A stretch of 64,000 nucleotides of DNA, from assembly GCF_009663395.1 (NCBI RefSeq), contig NZ_QKNW01000001.1, positions 1,674,001-1,738,000 of the forward strand. The letters are read 5' to 3'. Below, one piece after another: positions 35,848 through 44,597 of this stretch (the first letter of the stretch is position 1; every line of letters begins with the position of its first letter). A program made the position numbers and the translations under genes. Origin of the DNA: Halosegnis longus. GTDB taxonomy: Archaea > Halobacteriota > Halobacteria > Halobacteriales > Haloarculaceae. The notes beneath the pieces were generated by a model. It searched no databases. It saw nothing but the letters and a program-made list of their open reading frames with translations, and had not been told where the DNA came from.

Positions 35848-36438
35848 CTACCGTTCGGGCGGGCTGAGCGTCAGTCCGAAGTTGATGCCGGCATCTTGTG
35901 CGTCGGGGTCGTATCGGAGGAGCACCGCGAGCAGTCCGACGACGAGCAGTTCGAGGCCGACGGCGACGACGCCGAACAGCGTCCGCACCGACCCCTGTTC
36001 GCCGGCCGCACTCCGGAGCGTCTCGGCAATCGGGTCGATGATGTGAGCGAGGACGACGGCGACGACGCCGCCGGCGTCGTGGTTGCTCGTCGGCGGAACC
36101 TCGCCGGTGAGCGCGAAGCCGTGATTCAGGACGGTGTGCCAGCCGACCCAGCCGAGCAGGTACGCTCCCATCGCGAGGATGCCGAGCTGGTAGGCGGTGC
36201 GGCGGTTGATGGTGCCGCGGCCGGCGAGCCCGAGCCCGACGAGAATCGCCAGCCCCGAGGGAACGAACAGCAGCGGCCGGGGTCGCTGGGCGGCGTACTC
36301 GCCGAGATACTGCCCGACGAGCCCGTTCGCGACGAGCGAGACGAGCACCTCCAACCCCACGACGATGTGGATGACCGCGACGATGCCCACGAGTTGGACC
36401 GTCGCGAACTGGAGGGCGCGGAGGGTTCGCGCGTTCAT
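35848..36438 (-). CDS. Haloarchaeal membrane protein of unknown function
   Basis: 196 residues from ATG 36438 (MNARTLRALQFATVQLVGIV). Four hydrophobic segments are visible (ATVQLVGIVAVIHIVVGLEV, LLFVPSGLAILVGLGLAG, YQLGILAMGAYLLGWVGWH, LFGVVAVGLELLVVGLLAVL) around polar loops. The HTVLNHGFALTGEVPPTSNH loop contains several His residues. I do not recognise the family. It is a single gene convergent with gatB with no base between the stop codons. Confidence 0.75.
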   Translation of the reverse strand: MNARTLRALQFATVQLVGIVAVIHIVVGLEVLVSLVANGLVGQYLGEYAAQRPRPLLFVPSGLAILVGLGLAGRGTINRRTAYQLGILAMGAYLLGWVGWHTVLNHGFALTGEVPPTSNHDAGGVVAVVLAHIIDPIAETLRSAAGEQGSVRTLFGVVAVGLELLVVGLLAVLLRYDPDAQDAGINFGLTLSPPER

Positions 36439-36624
36439 ACCGGCTAGTGGAGGCAAACGACTATGAACGGCGCGATTGTCGACGTCGTTAGGGCTCGCGG
36501 CAGATGTTTCTGGCTTCTCGCGGCGACGCCGCGTTCATGTGTGGGAGTAATCGCCGTCTTCGGCGGGATTTATCATGATTATGGATGGGTTTAACCCGGC
36601 TGATACGCCTAGTACGACGTGACT
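36439..36624. other. Intergenic stretch with two short hairpins
   Basis: There is no credible coding frame. It holds two hairpins, CGCGGCGACGCCGCG and CGCCGTCTTCGGCG, and two AT-rich boxes (GATTTATC near 36568 and GGTTTAACCC at 36588-36597). The second box is placed for a transcript beginning just before ATG 36625. The rest of the gap to 36864 is the small frame listed next plus about 110 bases of untranslated upstream sequence of the phosphodiesterase gene. Confidence 0.4.
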
Positions 36625-36750
36625 ATGGCAGCGAAAAAGGGCGCGACGTTCGGTATCCGTCATCCGACGGTCGTTCCACACGACACGAGAGATCCGGACG
36701 ACCACCCGGACGCGTCCGTCGCACAGGGGCCGACCTGTTACGACGACTGA
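36625..36750 (+). CDS. Candidate 41-residue small protein
   Basis: The frame ATG 36625 to TGA 36748-36750 encodes a polar chain beginning MAAKKGATFGIRHPTVVPHD and ending GPTCYDD. A GGTTTAACCC box sits about 32 bases upstream, so it could be expressed with a very short leader. The Asp/His-rich, Lys-start composition looks protein-like and acidic as in haloarchaea, but no family is recognised. It precedes the phosphodiesterase gene by about 115 bases on the same strand. Confidence 0.35.
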   Translation: MAAKKGATFGIRHPTVVPHDTRDPDDHPDASVAQGPTCYDD

Positions 36751-36864
36751 CGCGTCGGGGCGGGCGGCCGCTGTCGGTACGTGCAGCGTCTGCCACGACC
36801 GCGGAGACCCGGCCGGGCTTCGCGTGAAACGAAACTTCTTGTGAGTAGAGCGTTCACCGAGGTT

Positions 36865-38208
36865 ATGGGCTTGTTCGACCGACTACGCGGTGACGGTGGT
36901 CCGCGTGTTGCTTTCTTCGGTATCGACGGTGTGCCGTACAGTCTCATCGCCGATAACCCCGACCGGTTTCCGAATCTGACCGACCTCGCGAACGACGGTG
37001 CCGGCGGCGCAATCGACTCCATCGTCCCGCCGGAGTCGTCGGCCTGTTGGCCGTCGCTCACGACCGGCGTGAATCCGGGGACGACCGGCGTCTACGGCTT
37101 CCAGGACCGCGAAGTGGGCAGCTACGACACCTACGTGCCGATGGGACGCGACGTGCAGGCGACCCGCGTCTGGGACCGCGTCACCGACGCCGGCCGCGAC
37201 GCGACCGTGATGAACGTCCCCGTGACGTTCCCGCCACAGCGCGACGTCCAGCGGATGGTCTCTGGGTTCCTCTCGCCGGGCGTCGAGAAGGCCGCCTACC
37301 CCGACGAGCTGCGCGACGACCTGCAAAACTCCAACTACCGCATCGACACGAACGCGAAGCTCGGCCACCAGGCCGACAAGACGGAGTTCATCGAGAACGC
37401 CTACGCGACGCTCGATGCCCGCTACGAGACGTTCTCGAAGTACGTCGACAAGGACGACTGGGACCTCTTTTTCGGCGTCTTCATGACGACCGACCGGGTC
37501 AACCACTTCCTGTTCGGCGACTACGAGCAGGACGGCGAGTACAAAGAGGAGTTCCTGGAGTTCTACGAACAGGTCGACGAGTATCTCGGCAAACTGCGCG
37601 CCCAACTTCCGGACGACGTGACGATGGTCGTCGCCAGCGACCACGGCTTCACGACCGAGCAGTACGAGGTGAACCTCAACACGTGGCTCGAAGACGAGGG
37701 GTGGCTCTCCTACCAGACGGACGACCACGACTCGCTCGCCGACATCAGCGAGGAGGCCCGCGCGTACTCGTTCATCCCCGGCCGGCTGTATCTGAATCTC
37801 GAAGGGCGCGAGCCGCGCGGCTCCGTCCCCGAGTCGGAGTACGAAGACGTTCGCGCAGAGCTAAAGGCGGCCATCGAGGAGTTGGAAGGGCCGACCGGCG
37901 AGCCGGTCGCCCAGCGCGTCGTCACGAAGGAAGATGCCTACCGTGGTCCCCACGACGACATCGCGCCCGACCTGACGGTGATTCCGACCCACGGCTACGA
38001 CCTGAAGGCCGGCTTTGCGGGCAACGACGAGGTGTTCACCACCGGGCCGCGCAACGGGATGCACTCCTTCGAGAACGCGTGTCTGTTCGTCGACGACGAC
38101 CGCGCTCGCATCGACGACGTGGACTTATTCGACATCACGCCGACGATCTTGGACCTGCTGGAGATGGAGACCGACCGCACGGAACTGGACGGCGCGTCGC
38201 TCGTCTAG
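36865..38208 (+). CDS. Type I phosphodiesterase/nucleotide pyrophosphatase family protein
   Basis: 447 residues from ATG 36865 (MGLFDRLRGDGGPRVAFFGI). The alkaline phosphatase fold metal motif is GIDGVPYSL, followed by the nucleophile region PPESSACWPSLTTGVNPG, where a Ser/Thr is expected to attack the phosphate. TTDRVNHFLFGDY and VVASDHGFTT carry Asp/His ligands, and FTTGPRNGMHSFENACLF the last His. Family members cleave phosphodiesters or pyrophosphates of nucleotides or lipid head groups. Substrate is unknown. The protein lacks a signal peptide, so it should be cytoplasmic. Confidence 0.88.
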   Translation: MGLFDRLRGDGGPRVAFFGIDGVPYSLIADNPDRFPNLTDLANDGAGGAIDSIVPPESSACWPSLTTGVNPGTTGVYGFQDREVGSYDTYVPMGRDVQATRVWDRVTDAGRDATVMNVPVTFPPQRDVQRMVSGFLSPGVEKAAYPDELRDDLQNSNYRIDTNAKLGHQADKTEFIENAYATLDARYETFSKYVDKDDWDLFFGVFMTTDRVNHFLFGDYEQDGEYKEEFLEFYEQVDEYLGKLRAQLPDDVTMVVASDHGFTTEQYEVNLNTWLEDEGWLSYQTDDHDSLADISEEARAYSFIPGRLYLNLEGREPRGSVPESEYEDVRAELKAAIEELEGPTGEPVAQRVVTKEDAYRGPHDDIAPDLTVIPTHGYDLKAGFAGNDEVFTTGPRNGMHSFENACLFVDDDRARIDDVDLFDITPTILDLLEMETDRTELDGASLV

Positions 38209-38243
38209 CGCGGTCGAAAAGTATTACTCACCCTACTCTAACT

Positions 38244-38366
38244 CCGACGTGTCGGGGTTTTCCCGACGTGGTGCCCTCGACGTGAGTCGAGCGGGGATGG
38301 GTTTCATCCCCGTCGGCTCCGGTGTCCCGTGGGCGTCGGATTCACCGGTCGAGCACCCGACAGCGC
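38244..38366 (+). ncRNA. Hairpin-rich intergenic region, candidate structured RNA
   Basis: Four consecutive stem-loops are visible. H1 is GTCGGG/CCCGAC (38251-38267). H2 is CTCGAC-GTGA-GTCGAG (38276-38291), a GNRA-type tetraloop on a six-pair stem. H3 is CGGGGATG/CATCCCCG (38292-38312), eight perfect pairs. H4 is CCGGTG/CACCGG (38319-38348) with possible outer pairs GTCGG/CCGAC. A GAAAAGTATTAC box about 25 bases before 38244 could be a promoter. The gap lies between two convergent genes, so a bidirectional terminator is the plain alternative. The CGACGTG heptamer occurs three times in it. Confidence 0.3.
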
Positions 38367-38370
38367 CTGC

Positions 38371-39444
38371 TCAAAACAGGTCGTCGAGGTCGTCGTTCAC
38401 CAGCGACTCCGTGGCGTCGGGCGTCTCCTCCGCGACGCTCGCCTCGCTCGCCCGGTCGAGGAACGCCTGCACGCGCTCGGACCGTTCGACACCGCCCAAG
38501 AGGACGAGCGCGGCCAGCCGCTCGGAGTCGAGCGGGTAATCGCCGCCGCGTACCTGCATCGAGCCGAGTTCGTCCTCCAGCCAGGTTCGGGCCGCCTCGA
38601 CCCCCTTGCGGCTGATGCGGTCGGCCTGGCCGGCGACGATGAGCAGGCCACTCTCGGCCGTCGTGGCGTCCGGGAGACTCGTTCCCGTCAGGAGCGCGTT
38701 CCGTGCGACGGAAGTGATGGTGTTGAGATTCGCGTCGGCGTCGGGGCTGCTTTCCGCGGACGCGTATCCGATTGCTGCGAGCGACCCCTCGCGGAGCGTG
38801 TTAATAACCTCGGAGCTGTCGACGACGGACTCGGCGGCGACGCTGCCCGCGTCGAACTCGCCGGCCGCGAGCAGCAGGCCAACGCGCTGTGCAATCTTCT
38901 CGTTGACGGCCGCGTACCCCTCGTCCATCGACTCGCCGGCCTGTCGCCACGCGTCGTTGTCCACGAGGATGGTCGCGTCGGCTTCCCGCGCCAGCGTCTT
39001 CAGCGACCGGCCGGCGTTGCGCTGGTACAGCGCCCCCTCGTCGCGGCCGGGGAGCACGCCGAGCACGTAGACGGGCACGTCGTAGACGCGTTTGAGTTCG
39101 TGTGCGAGCACTGGCGCACCCCCCGACCCGGTGCCGCCGCCGAGCCCAGCGGTGATGATGATGGCCTCACAGTCGGAGCCGACGCGGCCCGACACGGCGT
39201 CGACGACCTCGTTGGCGTCTTCCTGCATCACCGTCGCACCGAGTTCGTTGTCGCCGCCGACGCCGTGGCCGTTGACACGCTCCGCGCCGATGAGGAGGGT
39301 ATCGAGACCGATGGAGGAGAGATCCGCTCGCGCACTGTTGATGGCGAGCGAACTGACGACCGAATCGGCCGCCAGCGGGTCGCGCGAGAGGGCTTCGGCC
39401 AGCTTGCCGCCGGCTTGACCCACGCCGATAAGGGCGACTTTCAT
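38371..39444 (-). CDS. CetZ tubulin/FtsZ family protein
   Basis: 357 residues. MKVALIGVGQAGGKLAEAL is the N-terminal nucleotide-binding strand and ITAGLGGGTGSGGAPVLAHE holds the tubulin signature GGGTGSG that contacts GTP phosphates. RNAGRSLKTLAREADATILV and the N-terminal Q-A-G-G-K identify the archaeal CetZ branch rather than FtsZ1/2. CetZ proteins polymerise with GTP and control haloarchaeal cell shape and motility. The C-terminal tail (about 25 residues, ending LVNDDLDDLF) is acidic and probably flexible, a likely partner-binding peptide. Which CetZ paralogue it is cannot be settled here. Confidence 0.93.
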   Translation of the reverse strand: MKVALIGVGQAGGKLAEALSRDPLAADSVVSSLAINSARADLSSIGLDTLLIGAERVNGHGVGGDNELGATVMQEDANEVVDAVSGRVGSDCEAIIITAGLGGGTGSGGAPVLAHELKRVYDVPVYVLGVLPGRDEGALYQRNAGRSLKTLAREADATILVDNDAWRQAGESMDEGYAAVNEKIAQRVGLLLAAGEFDAGSVAAESVVDSSEVINTLREGSLAAIGYASAESSPDADANLNTITSVARNALLTGTSLPDATTAESGLLIVAGQADRISRKGVEAARTWLEDELGSMQVRGGDYPLDSERLAALVLLGGVERSERVQAFLDRASEASVAEETPDATESLVNDDLDDLF

Positions 39445-39506
39445 GTGATATACTCAATGTGTCGCACAATTAGTGTTGTCCCGGTCACCCGGTACGCTAC
39501 CCTCAT

Positions 39507-39896
39507 CTACCCGATTCGATATCGGAGTATTTGGGTCGTGACCGCTGCCCACGTGAACGCGATTGCGAACTGGACGACAGCGCTCAGATAGCTCGACGGA
39601 ACGACCACCCAAACGACGACCGTCCCCACGGTAATGGCGGCGAGCGTGCCGACGACAGCGATCGTGTCGTCGAGTTCACCGTCGTCAACGTCTGCCAAGC
39701 CGAGAATCGCCCCGATGCCACACAACCCACCGAGTACGACGGCTGCAGCCGTCACGGCTGGGTGCGTGACCTCGCGGGCCGGGTCGAGCAACAGCAGCCA
39801 CGGCGACCCGATAATAGCCACGAACAGCAGTCGGAGCGTCCGGGAGCGCTCGTCGTCTCTGTGGAGCCACCCCGGCTCTGTAGAGGGCTTAGACAT
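39507..39896 (-). CDS. Small four-helix membrane protein
   Basis: 129 residues. A polar N-terminus (MSKPSTEPGWLHRDDERSR) precedes about four hydrophobic segments: LLFVAIIGSPWLLLLD, AVTAAAVVLGGLCGIGAILG, VVGTLAAITVGTVVVWVVV and LSAVVQFAIAFTWAAVTTQI. No family is recognised. Its upstream region is AT-rich and contains TTAGTTGATAT, an 11-mer that recurs in the promoter region of the glycerophosphodiesterase gene about 900 bases away, also for a minus-strand gene. Confidence 0.7.
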   Translation of the reverse strand: MSKPSTEPGWLHRDDERSRTLRLLFVAIIGSPWLLLLDPAREVTHPAVTAAAVVLGGLCGIGAILGLADVDDGELDDTIAVVGTLAAITVGTVVVWVVVPSSYLSAVVQFAIAFTWAAVTTQILRYRIG

Positions 39897-40094
39897 AGCG
39901 TATTGAACACATTAGTTGATATTGAATTTTAATTCGCCGGACGTGTGCCGAGACGAACAGCGTCAGCGGCCATCTCTCGCAGTGTCATACCTCTCGTGTG
40001 CTGTCTCTGCGCTGGAGTGGACGCACTTCTCTGGCTCAACGACAGTACATAATTAACGGAGTGACTGACGCATACAGAGTCGATGAGCCGTTTC

Positions 40095-40775
40095 CTACTC
40101 GAATGGCCGGTCAGCACTGATTCGGTCGACGCCGATATCGCGATACTCTTCAAGCACCTCTGGCGTCGGTCCTTCCTCCGGTGTTGCTGTCTGGACAACG
40201 AGCCCGCGGTCGTGCGCTGTCTCGACTACGTCTGCATCGGCTCCCATCGAGTGGAACAGGTGAACAGTATTACAACCGAGATGTGCTGCGGTGTCTAATC
40301 CAAGCACTGGCGCATCTTCGTACAGTCCATGATAGAGGACATGACCAAGCGGTATCTCCGTTGTCGCCTCCGCGACGGCGTGGAGTGCAAGTGGGCTAAA
40401 GGAGATAATTGTTACTGGGTTGTCAATCGCATCGACAGCATCGAGTACGTCCTCGACGAGTCCCCACTCTTTCAGTTCGATTTCGACGCCAGTGTCCGCT
40501 GGAATCGTCTGGAGTGCCTCGTCTAACCGCGGAATCCGCTCACCAGAGTCTAAAATCTCCAGTGTCTGCAACTCATCCCAGCTCGCGTTCACCACGCGAC
40601 CGGTGGCATTGGTCAGTCGACCTAACCACTCGTCGTGGAACACGACGAGCTCACCGGTACGACACGGTCGAACGTCCAGCTCAATCCAGTCGGCTGTCTC
40701 TGCGGCCTGTTCAAACGCCGCCAACGTGTTCTCTGGATACACATCCCCGTAGCCTCGGTGGGCAACAATCTCCAT
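40095..40775 (-). CDS. ugpQ: Glycerophosphodiester phosphodiesterase
   Basis: 226 residues from ATG 40775. The active site shows AHRGYGDVYPENTLAAF (two catalytic groups near the N-terminus), WIELDVRPCRTGELVVFHDE (Glu, Asp, His metal ligands) and VEIELKEWG. It hydrolyses glycerophosphodiesters to sn-glycerol-3-phosphate and an alcohol. It lacks a signal peptide and should act inside the cell. It is divergent from a four-gene ABC importer, and the pairing is the same as bacterial ugpBAECQ, so the two are probably one pathway. A minus-strand TATA box lies about 24 bases before the start. Confidence 0.92.
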   Translation of the reverse strand: MEIVAHRGYGDVYPENTLAAFEQAAETADWIELDVRPCRTGELVVFHDEWLGRLTNATGRVVNASWDELQTLEILDSGERIPRLDEALQTIPADTGVEIELKEWGLVEDVLDAVDAIDNPVTIISFSPLALHAVAEATTEIPLGHVLYHGLYEDAPVLGLDTAAHLGCNTVHLFHSMGADADVVETAHDRGLVVQTATPEEGPTPEVLEEYRDIGVDRISADRPFE

Positions 40776-40794
40776 AGCAGCCGATATTGCGGCA

Positions 40795-40804
40795 GATATA
40801 TGAA
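40795..40804 (-). promoter_or_regulatory. TATA box of the glycerophosphodiesterase gene
   Basis: Read on the minus strand the box is TTCATATATC, centred about 24 bases before ATG 40775, fitting a leaderless transcript. A second TATATA stretch lies about 15 bases further out, within the 263-base divergent promoter region shared with the importer operon. No gene was seen in that region. Confidence 0.5.
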
Positions 40805-41038
40805 TTGGTCGGTTAGTTGATATATACTGCATATAGCCGCGCTCTCTGTCGAATCGTTCCGTGGTGGTTCGTTAACCGAGGGAAGTAAGCGTCAGTATAC
40901 AGCTCTCAGAGTGGTATTGTGAGTAACCGAGAACTATTACAAGCAGATTAGAAGTCGCGGTGAAATAATTCGCTGAATGCCACGTCGGATCTATGATTCG
41001 AACATGACCGTGAGTCAATTAGCGCGGGTGGGTGAGTG

Positions 41039-42166
41039 ATGGCACGCATAGAACTGGAGTCGCTCCAGAAAGAGTTCGGTGAGACCGTTGCGGTAAACGA
41101 CATCTCACTGTCGGTGCCGGACGGAGAGTTCCTCGTCCTTGTCGGACCGAGCGGCTGTGGAAAGAGTACGCTCTTGCGAACGATCTCCGGACTTGAATCA
41201 CAGACGTCAGGGGATATCAGTATCGGAGACGAGCGCGTCACGAACGTTGAACCGAAAGACCGCGGCGTCGCGATGGTGTTCCAAGACTACGCGCTGTATC
41301 CCCATATGACGGCACGGCGAAACATGACGTTCGGACTGGACTCACACGTCTCGATGAGCGACGACGAAATTGAGCAGGCCGTGCAGGATGTCGGTGAGAC
41401 GCTGGGCATTGGCGATCTGTTGAATCGGACACCAGATGCACTGTCCGGAGGTGAGAAACAGCGCGTTGCAATGGGGCGAGCGTTACTCCGTGAACCAGAC
41501 GTGTTCCTGCTTGACGAGCCGTTGTCGAATCTTGACGCGAAGCTCCGTGACCAGATGCGTGCGGAGCTGACGCAGTTACACGAGCGGATCGGTACGACAA
41601 CCATCTACGTCACCCACGATCAGACGGAGGCGATGACGCTTGGTGACCGTGTCGCAGTGATGAACGACGGTGAGATTGAGCAGGTGGAGTCACCACAAGT
41701 ACTGTACGACGAGCCAGCAAGCCGGTTCGTTGCTGAGTTCATCGGCTCACCGCAGATGAACTTCTTACCGGTGGATGTTGAGGGTCGGAGCCGCCCAACA
41801 GTGGCTACGCTTCAAGGACACCTCACCAGTCCGTTCCCGACCACGAACGATATGCCGTTCACAGCCCCTGAAAACGCAGTACTCGGGGTTCGCCCAGAGG
41901 ACCTCTATCTTGCACAAGCGGCTGAGAATGACTCCTTCGCTGGTCCGGTCGAGATGACCGTGACGCTTCACGAGACGCTTGGTGATTCAGTAGTACTGCA
42001 TGGTACAGTAGCGAACGAACGGATTCGCATTCGTACTAGCGAGCGACCGAACGTCACTGCGGGCGACAGTATCCGCGTCGTGGTTGACCCGACCCGACTG
42101 CACCTGTTTGATACCGACGGCGAGATAGTTGCCCACGCGGCCGACAAGGTGGCACAGACCGCCTGA
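41039..42166 (+). CDS. ugpC: ABC transporter ATP-binding protein (MalK/UgpC type)
   Basis: 375 residues from ATG 41039 (GTG 41036 is one codon earlier). Walker A is GPSGCGKSTLLR (near residue 36), the Q-loop is VFQDYALYPHMT, the signature LSGGEKQRVAMGRALL, Walker B VFLLDEPLSNLD and the switch His THDQTEAMTLGD. After residue 240 comes the C-terminal OB/TOBE regulatory domain of the MalK subgroup. It powers the importer formed by the two downstream permeases. Visibly AT-richer codon use than the rest of the window suggests acquisition or different selection. Confidence 0.93.
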   Translation: MARIELESLQKEFGETVAVNDISLSVPDGEFLVLVGPSGCGKSTLLRTISGLESQTSGDISIGDERVTNVEPKDRGVAMVFQDYALYPHMTARRNMTFGLDSHVSMSDDEIEQAVQDVGETLGIGDLLNRTPDALSGGEKQRVAMGRALLREPDVFLLDEPLSNLDAKLRDQMRAELTQLHERIGTTTIYVTHDQTEAMTLGDRVAVMNDGEIEQVESPQVLYDEPASRFVAEFIGSPQMNFLPVDVEGRSRPTVATLQGHLTSPFPTTNDMPFTAPENAVLGVRPEDLYLAQAAENDSFAGPVEMTVTLHETLGDSVVLHGTVANERIRIRTSERPNVTAGDSIRVVVDPTRLHLFDTDGEIVAHAADKVAQTA

Positions 42167-42233
42167 TAGATGCGGCAATCAGTATATACCCGTCCTGAGG
42201 CGTCATAGTGGTAATACACCTATCATCGAAGAA

Positions 42234-42249
42234 GTATATAAAATATAAA
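42234..42249 (+). promoter_or_regulatory. Strong AT-rich promoter before the solute-binding protein gene
   Basis: GTATATAAAATATAAA lies 35-50 bases before ATG 42284 and is the best TATA match in the window. It allows the binding protein to be made in excess over the ATPase, as is common for ABC importers. Confidence 0.6.
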
Positions 42250-42283
42250 CGGTCTAACTGATAGGCTACTCTTCACCGGTGTG

Positions 42284-43693
42284 ATGGACGCACAGCAGTC
42301 ACGGCGCTCCGTACTGAAAACCACTGGACTGGCGGCAACAGTCGGTCTCGCTGGGATGGCGGGCTGTTCCAGCCTCGGTGGTGGAACCGGCGGTGGCAAC
42401 GCTGCCCAGCAAATCAACTTCGAGAACCTCGGCAACCGAGAGGCGGGCGAAGACGTTGAACTGGAGTTTTGGATTTCGATCGGCGCTGAAGATCTCGTCC
42501 AAGGTATCGTCGACCGATTCAACGAACAGAGCGATTCGATTACCGTCTCGGTCTCGAATCAGGGGAACTACAACGAGGTTTGGAACCAGACGCAACAAGC
42601 ACAGACCGCCGGGAGTCCACCAGAACTGGTTCACCTCAACGCCGTGAGTACGCTCCCAGCGTGGGCAGAAGATGTCGTGATTCCAGCTGAGGATCTCATC
42701 GGTCCAGAGATTGACCGCAGTAACTTCGTCAGCGCAGTCAGCAACTACTACGTTATTGATGATACGCTGCTGGGGCTTCCGTTCGGCGTTTCAACGGTCG
42801 CGTGTAGCTACAATCGTTCTGCGTTCGAAGCAGCCGGACTGGCCTCACATCCCGACGATGTCGAACTAACGACGTTCGACGAGTGGCAGGCCGCCGCCGA
42901 TGCTGTGATGGCCGAGACAGAGATGAGCAGTGGCGTCACGTGGCCACAGCTCGGCTGGTTTTACGAGACGTTCTTCGCGATGCAAGGGCAAAACGTCATC
43001 AACAACGAGAACGGCCGGGCGAGTCCTGCGACGGCGTCGTACTTCGATTCCGACGCGGCCCAGCGGATGTACGAGTGGAACAGCAGCATGTACGAGTCGG
43101 ATCGCTACCAGCTGTCCGCTGACTGGAGCGAGGCCCGACAGGCATTCCTCAATGGACAGGTGGCAGTGCAGATGGACTCATCAGCCGCGCTGGCCGCCCT
43201 CTCGGATGGGGCCCAAGAAGCCGGCTTTGAGCACGGTGTCGGAACCGTACCGTCAGCGACGACCGATGGACGAGAGGGACCTATCATCGGTGGCGGCGCA
43301 CTGTTCGTGCCAACAGGCATCGACGGCGCAGAACTGAAAGCAGCCGCCGAACTCATGCTTTGGCTGTCACAACCCGAACAGCAAGCAGAGTGGCACATGT
43401 CGACTGGCTACTACCCGCTGAGCCGAGAGGCGATCTCGATTGCAGAAGAGCAAGGATTCTACGAGGACTCACCCCAGTTCCGTCGTGCGTTCGAGCAGTT
43501 CGCAAGCCGGCCGGAGACGCCCGCAACAGCCGGCGCATTCACCTACGACCACGGTGAGATGCGGACCGAAATCGTCAACGGGTTGGACCGACTCTACGGC
43601 GGGAGCAGCGTCGAAGATGTCGTGTCATCGACGCAATCGAATGTTGACGACGTGTTGGCGCGGGCAAGTGACGCCGATCCACGTTCTGAGTAG
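42284..43693 (+). CDS. ugpB: Extracellular solute-binding lipoprotein of ABC importer
   Basis: 469 residues from ATG 42284. The N-terminus has a Tat motif SRRSVLKTTGLAATVG and a lipobox MAGC (Cys near residue 28), followed by a Ser/Gly linker. The mature part is an SBP family 1 fold: ELEFWISIGAEDLVQGIVDR, FGVSTVACSYNRSAFEAAG and a Trp-rich ligand region (GVTWPQLGWFYETFF). It delivers its ligand to the permeases outside the membrane. Glycerol-3-phosphate or a glycerophosphodiester is inferred from the neighbouring phosphodiesterase; sugars cannot be excluded for this family. Confidence 0.9.
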   Translation: MDAQQSRRSVLKTTGLAATVGLAGMAGCSSLGGGTGGGNAAQQINFENLGNREAGEDVELEFWISIGAEDLVQGIVDRFNEQSDSITVSVSNQGNYNEVWNQTQQAQTAGSPPELVHLNAVSTLPAWAEDVVIPAEDLIGPEIDRSNFVSAVSNYYVIDDTLLGLPFGVSTVACSYNRSAFEAAGLASHPDDVELTTFDEWQAAADAVMAETEMSSGVTWPQLGWFYETFFAMQGQNVINNENGRASPATASYFDSDAAQRMYEWNSSMYESDRYQLSADWSEARQAFLNGQVAVQMDSSAALAALSDGAQEAGFEHGVGTVPSATTDGREGPIIGGGALFVPTGIDGAELKAAAELMLWLSQPEQQAEWHMSTGYYPLSREAISIAEEQGFYEDSPQFRRAFEQFASRPETPATAGAFTYDHGEMRTEIVNGLDRLYGGSSVEDVVSSTQSNVDDVLARASDADPRSE

Positions 43694-44596
43694 ATGGCCG
43701 AGCAACACTCTCGACTACAGGTCTTCACGAGCAACTGGCAGGCAGCGGCACTACTCCTGCCCACCCTCGCGCTCATCTCGGTCTTTCTCTACTATCCGTT
43801 TCTCGAAACGGTGCAACTGAGCTTCTATCAGCTGCGAGTGCTCGGTAGTGGTGAGTGGGTCGGGCTACAAAACTACGTACAGTTGTTCGAGTCCGGAGCG
43901 TACCGAAACAGCTTGATTGTCACTATACTGTTCACTGCAGCCACGGTGACAGCCTCGCTGTTTCTCTCCCTCATCATCTCGTTCCTCATCCATGAGGCCA
44001 ACCGATTCACGGATCTCTACTTGGTGGCCGCGATTTGGCCATACGCGATGCCGCTGGCTGTTGCCGGTATTGTCCTTGATTTTCTTATCAATCCCCGGAT
44101 TGGCGTTGTTACGTGGGCGATTGAAGCGTTGACGGGCTTTCAATTTGCGTGGCAGACAAACGGGGCCCTCGCCCTAGTGGCTGTCATTATTGCTGCCGTC
44201 TGGCAGGGGCTGGGCTACAGTATCATCTTCATGACAGCCGCATTCAACCAAGTCCCCGACTCAATTACCGATGCAGCCAAGCTGGATGGGATCGGACGGT
44301 TCCAGCGGCTGTTTCGCATCTACGTCCCCCTCATTTCGCCTGTGCTCGTGTTTCTGATCGTCATCCAGACGATCGGAGCGTTCTTCGGTGGCTTCGCCCT
44401 CATCGATCTGATGACAAGCGGTGGTCCGAGCAACGCCACGAACGTGTTGATGTTCAATCTGTACCAGGACGCCTTCGTGAACCAACGATTCGGCTACGCC
44501 TCCGCACAGTCTGTCGTCCTGTTTGGATTCGTTGCCGTGTTGATGTACGTTCAGTTACGTGTCACTGACCGCTACGCGTACTACGGGGGTGCCTGA
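43694..44596 (+). CDS. ugpA: ABC transporter permease (UgpA type)
   Basis: 300 residues; ATG 43694 directly follows the stop of the binding-protein gene. Six membrane segments, starting with AAALLLPTLALISVFLYYPF. The EAA loop is DAAKLDGIGRFQRLFRIYVP, which docks to the ATPase, near residue 200. It forms half of the membrane channel with the next gene. Close spacing shows one operon. Confidence 0.92.
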   Translation: MAEQHSRLQVFTSNWQAAALLLPTLALISVFLYYPFLETVQLSFYQLRVLGSGEWVGLQNYVQLFESGAYRNSLIVTILFTAATVTASLFLSLIISFLIHEANRFTDLYLVAAIWPYAMPLAVAGIVLDFLINPRIGVVTWAIEALTGFQFAWQTNGALALVAVIIAAVWQGLGYSIIFMTAAFNQVPDSITDAAKLDGIGRFQRLFRIYVPLISPVLVFLIVIQTIGAFFGGFALIDLMTSGGPSNATNVLMFNLYQDAFVNQRFGYASAQSVVLFGFVAVLMYVQLRVTDRYAYYGGA

Positions 44597-44597
44597 C

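Noticed and set aside
38244-38366. H/ACA guide RNA
   Set aside because: An ACA triplet follows the last stem, but the internal loop has only two bases on its 5' side and the spacing to ACA is too short for a pseudouridylation pocket. Kept only as an unclassified structured candidate.
39929-40094. Remnant of a gene between the four-helix membrane gene and the phosphodiesterase gene
   Set aside because: Only a 19-codon minus frame (MTLREMAADAVRLGTRPAN) looks protein-like; too short to support.
40981-41010. tRNA-like GATTCGAAC sequence
   Set aside because: No acceptor, D or anticodon stems can be built around it.
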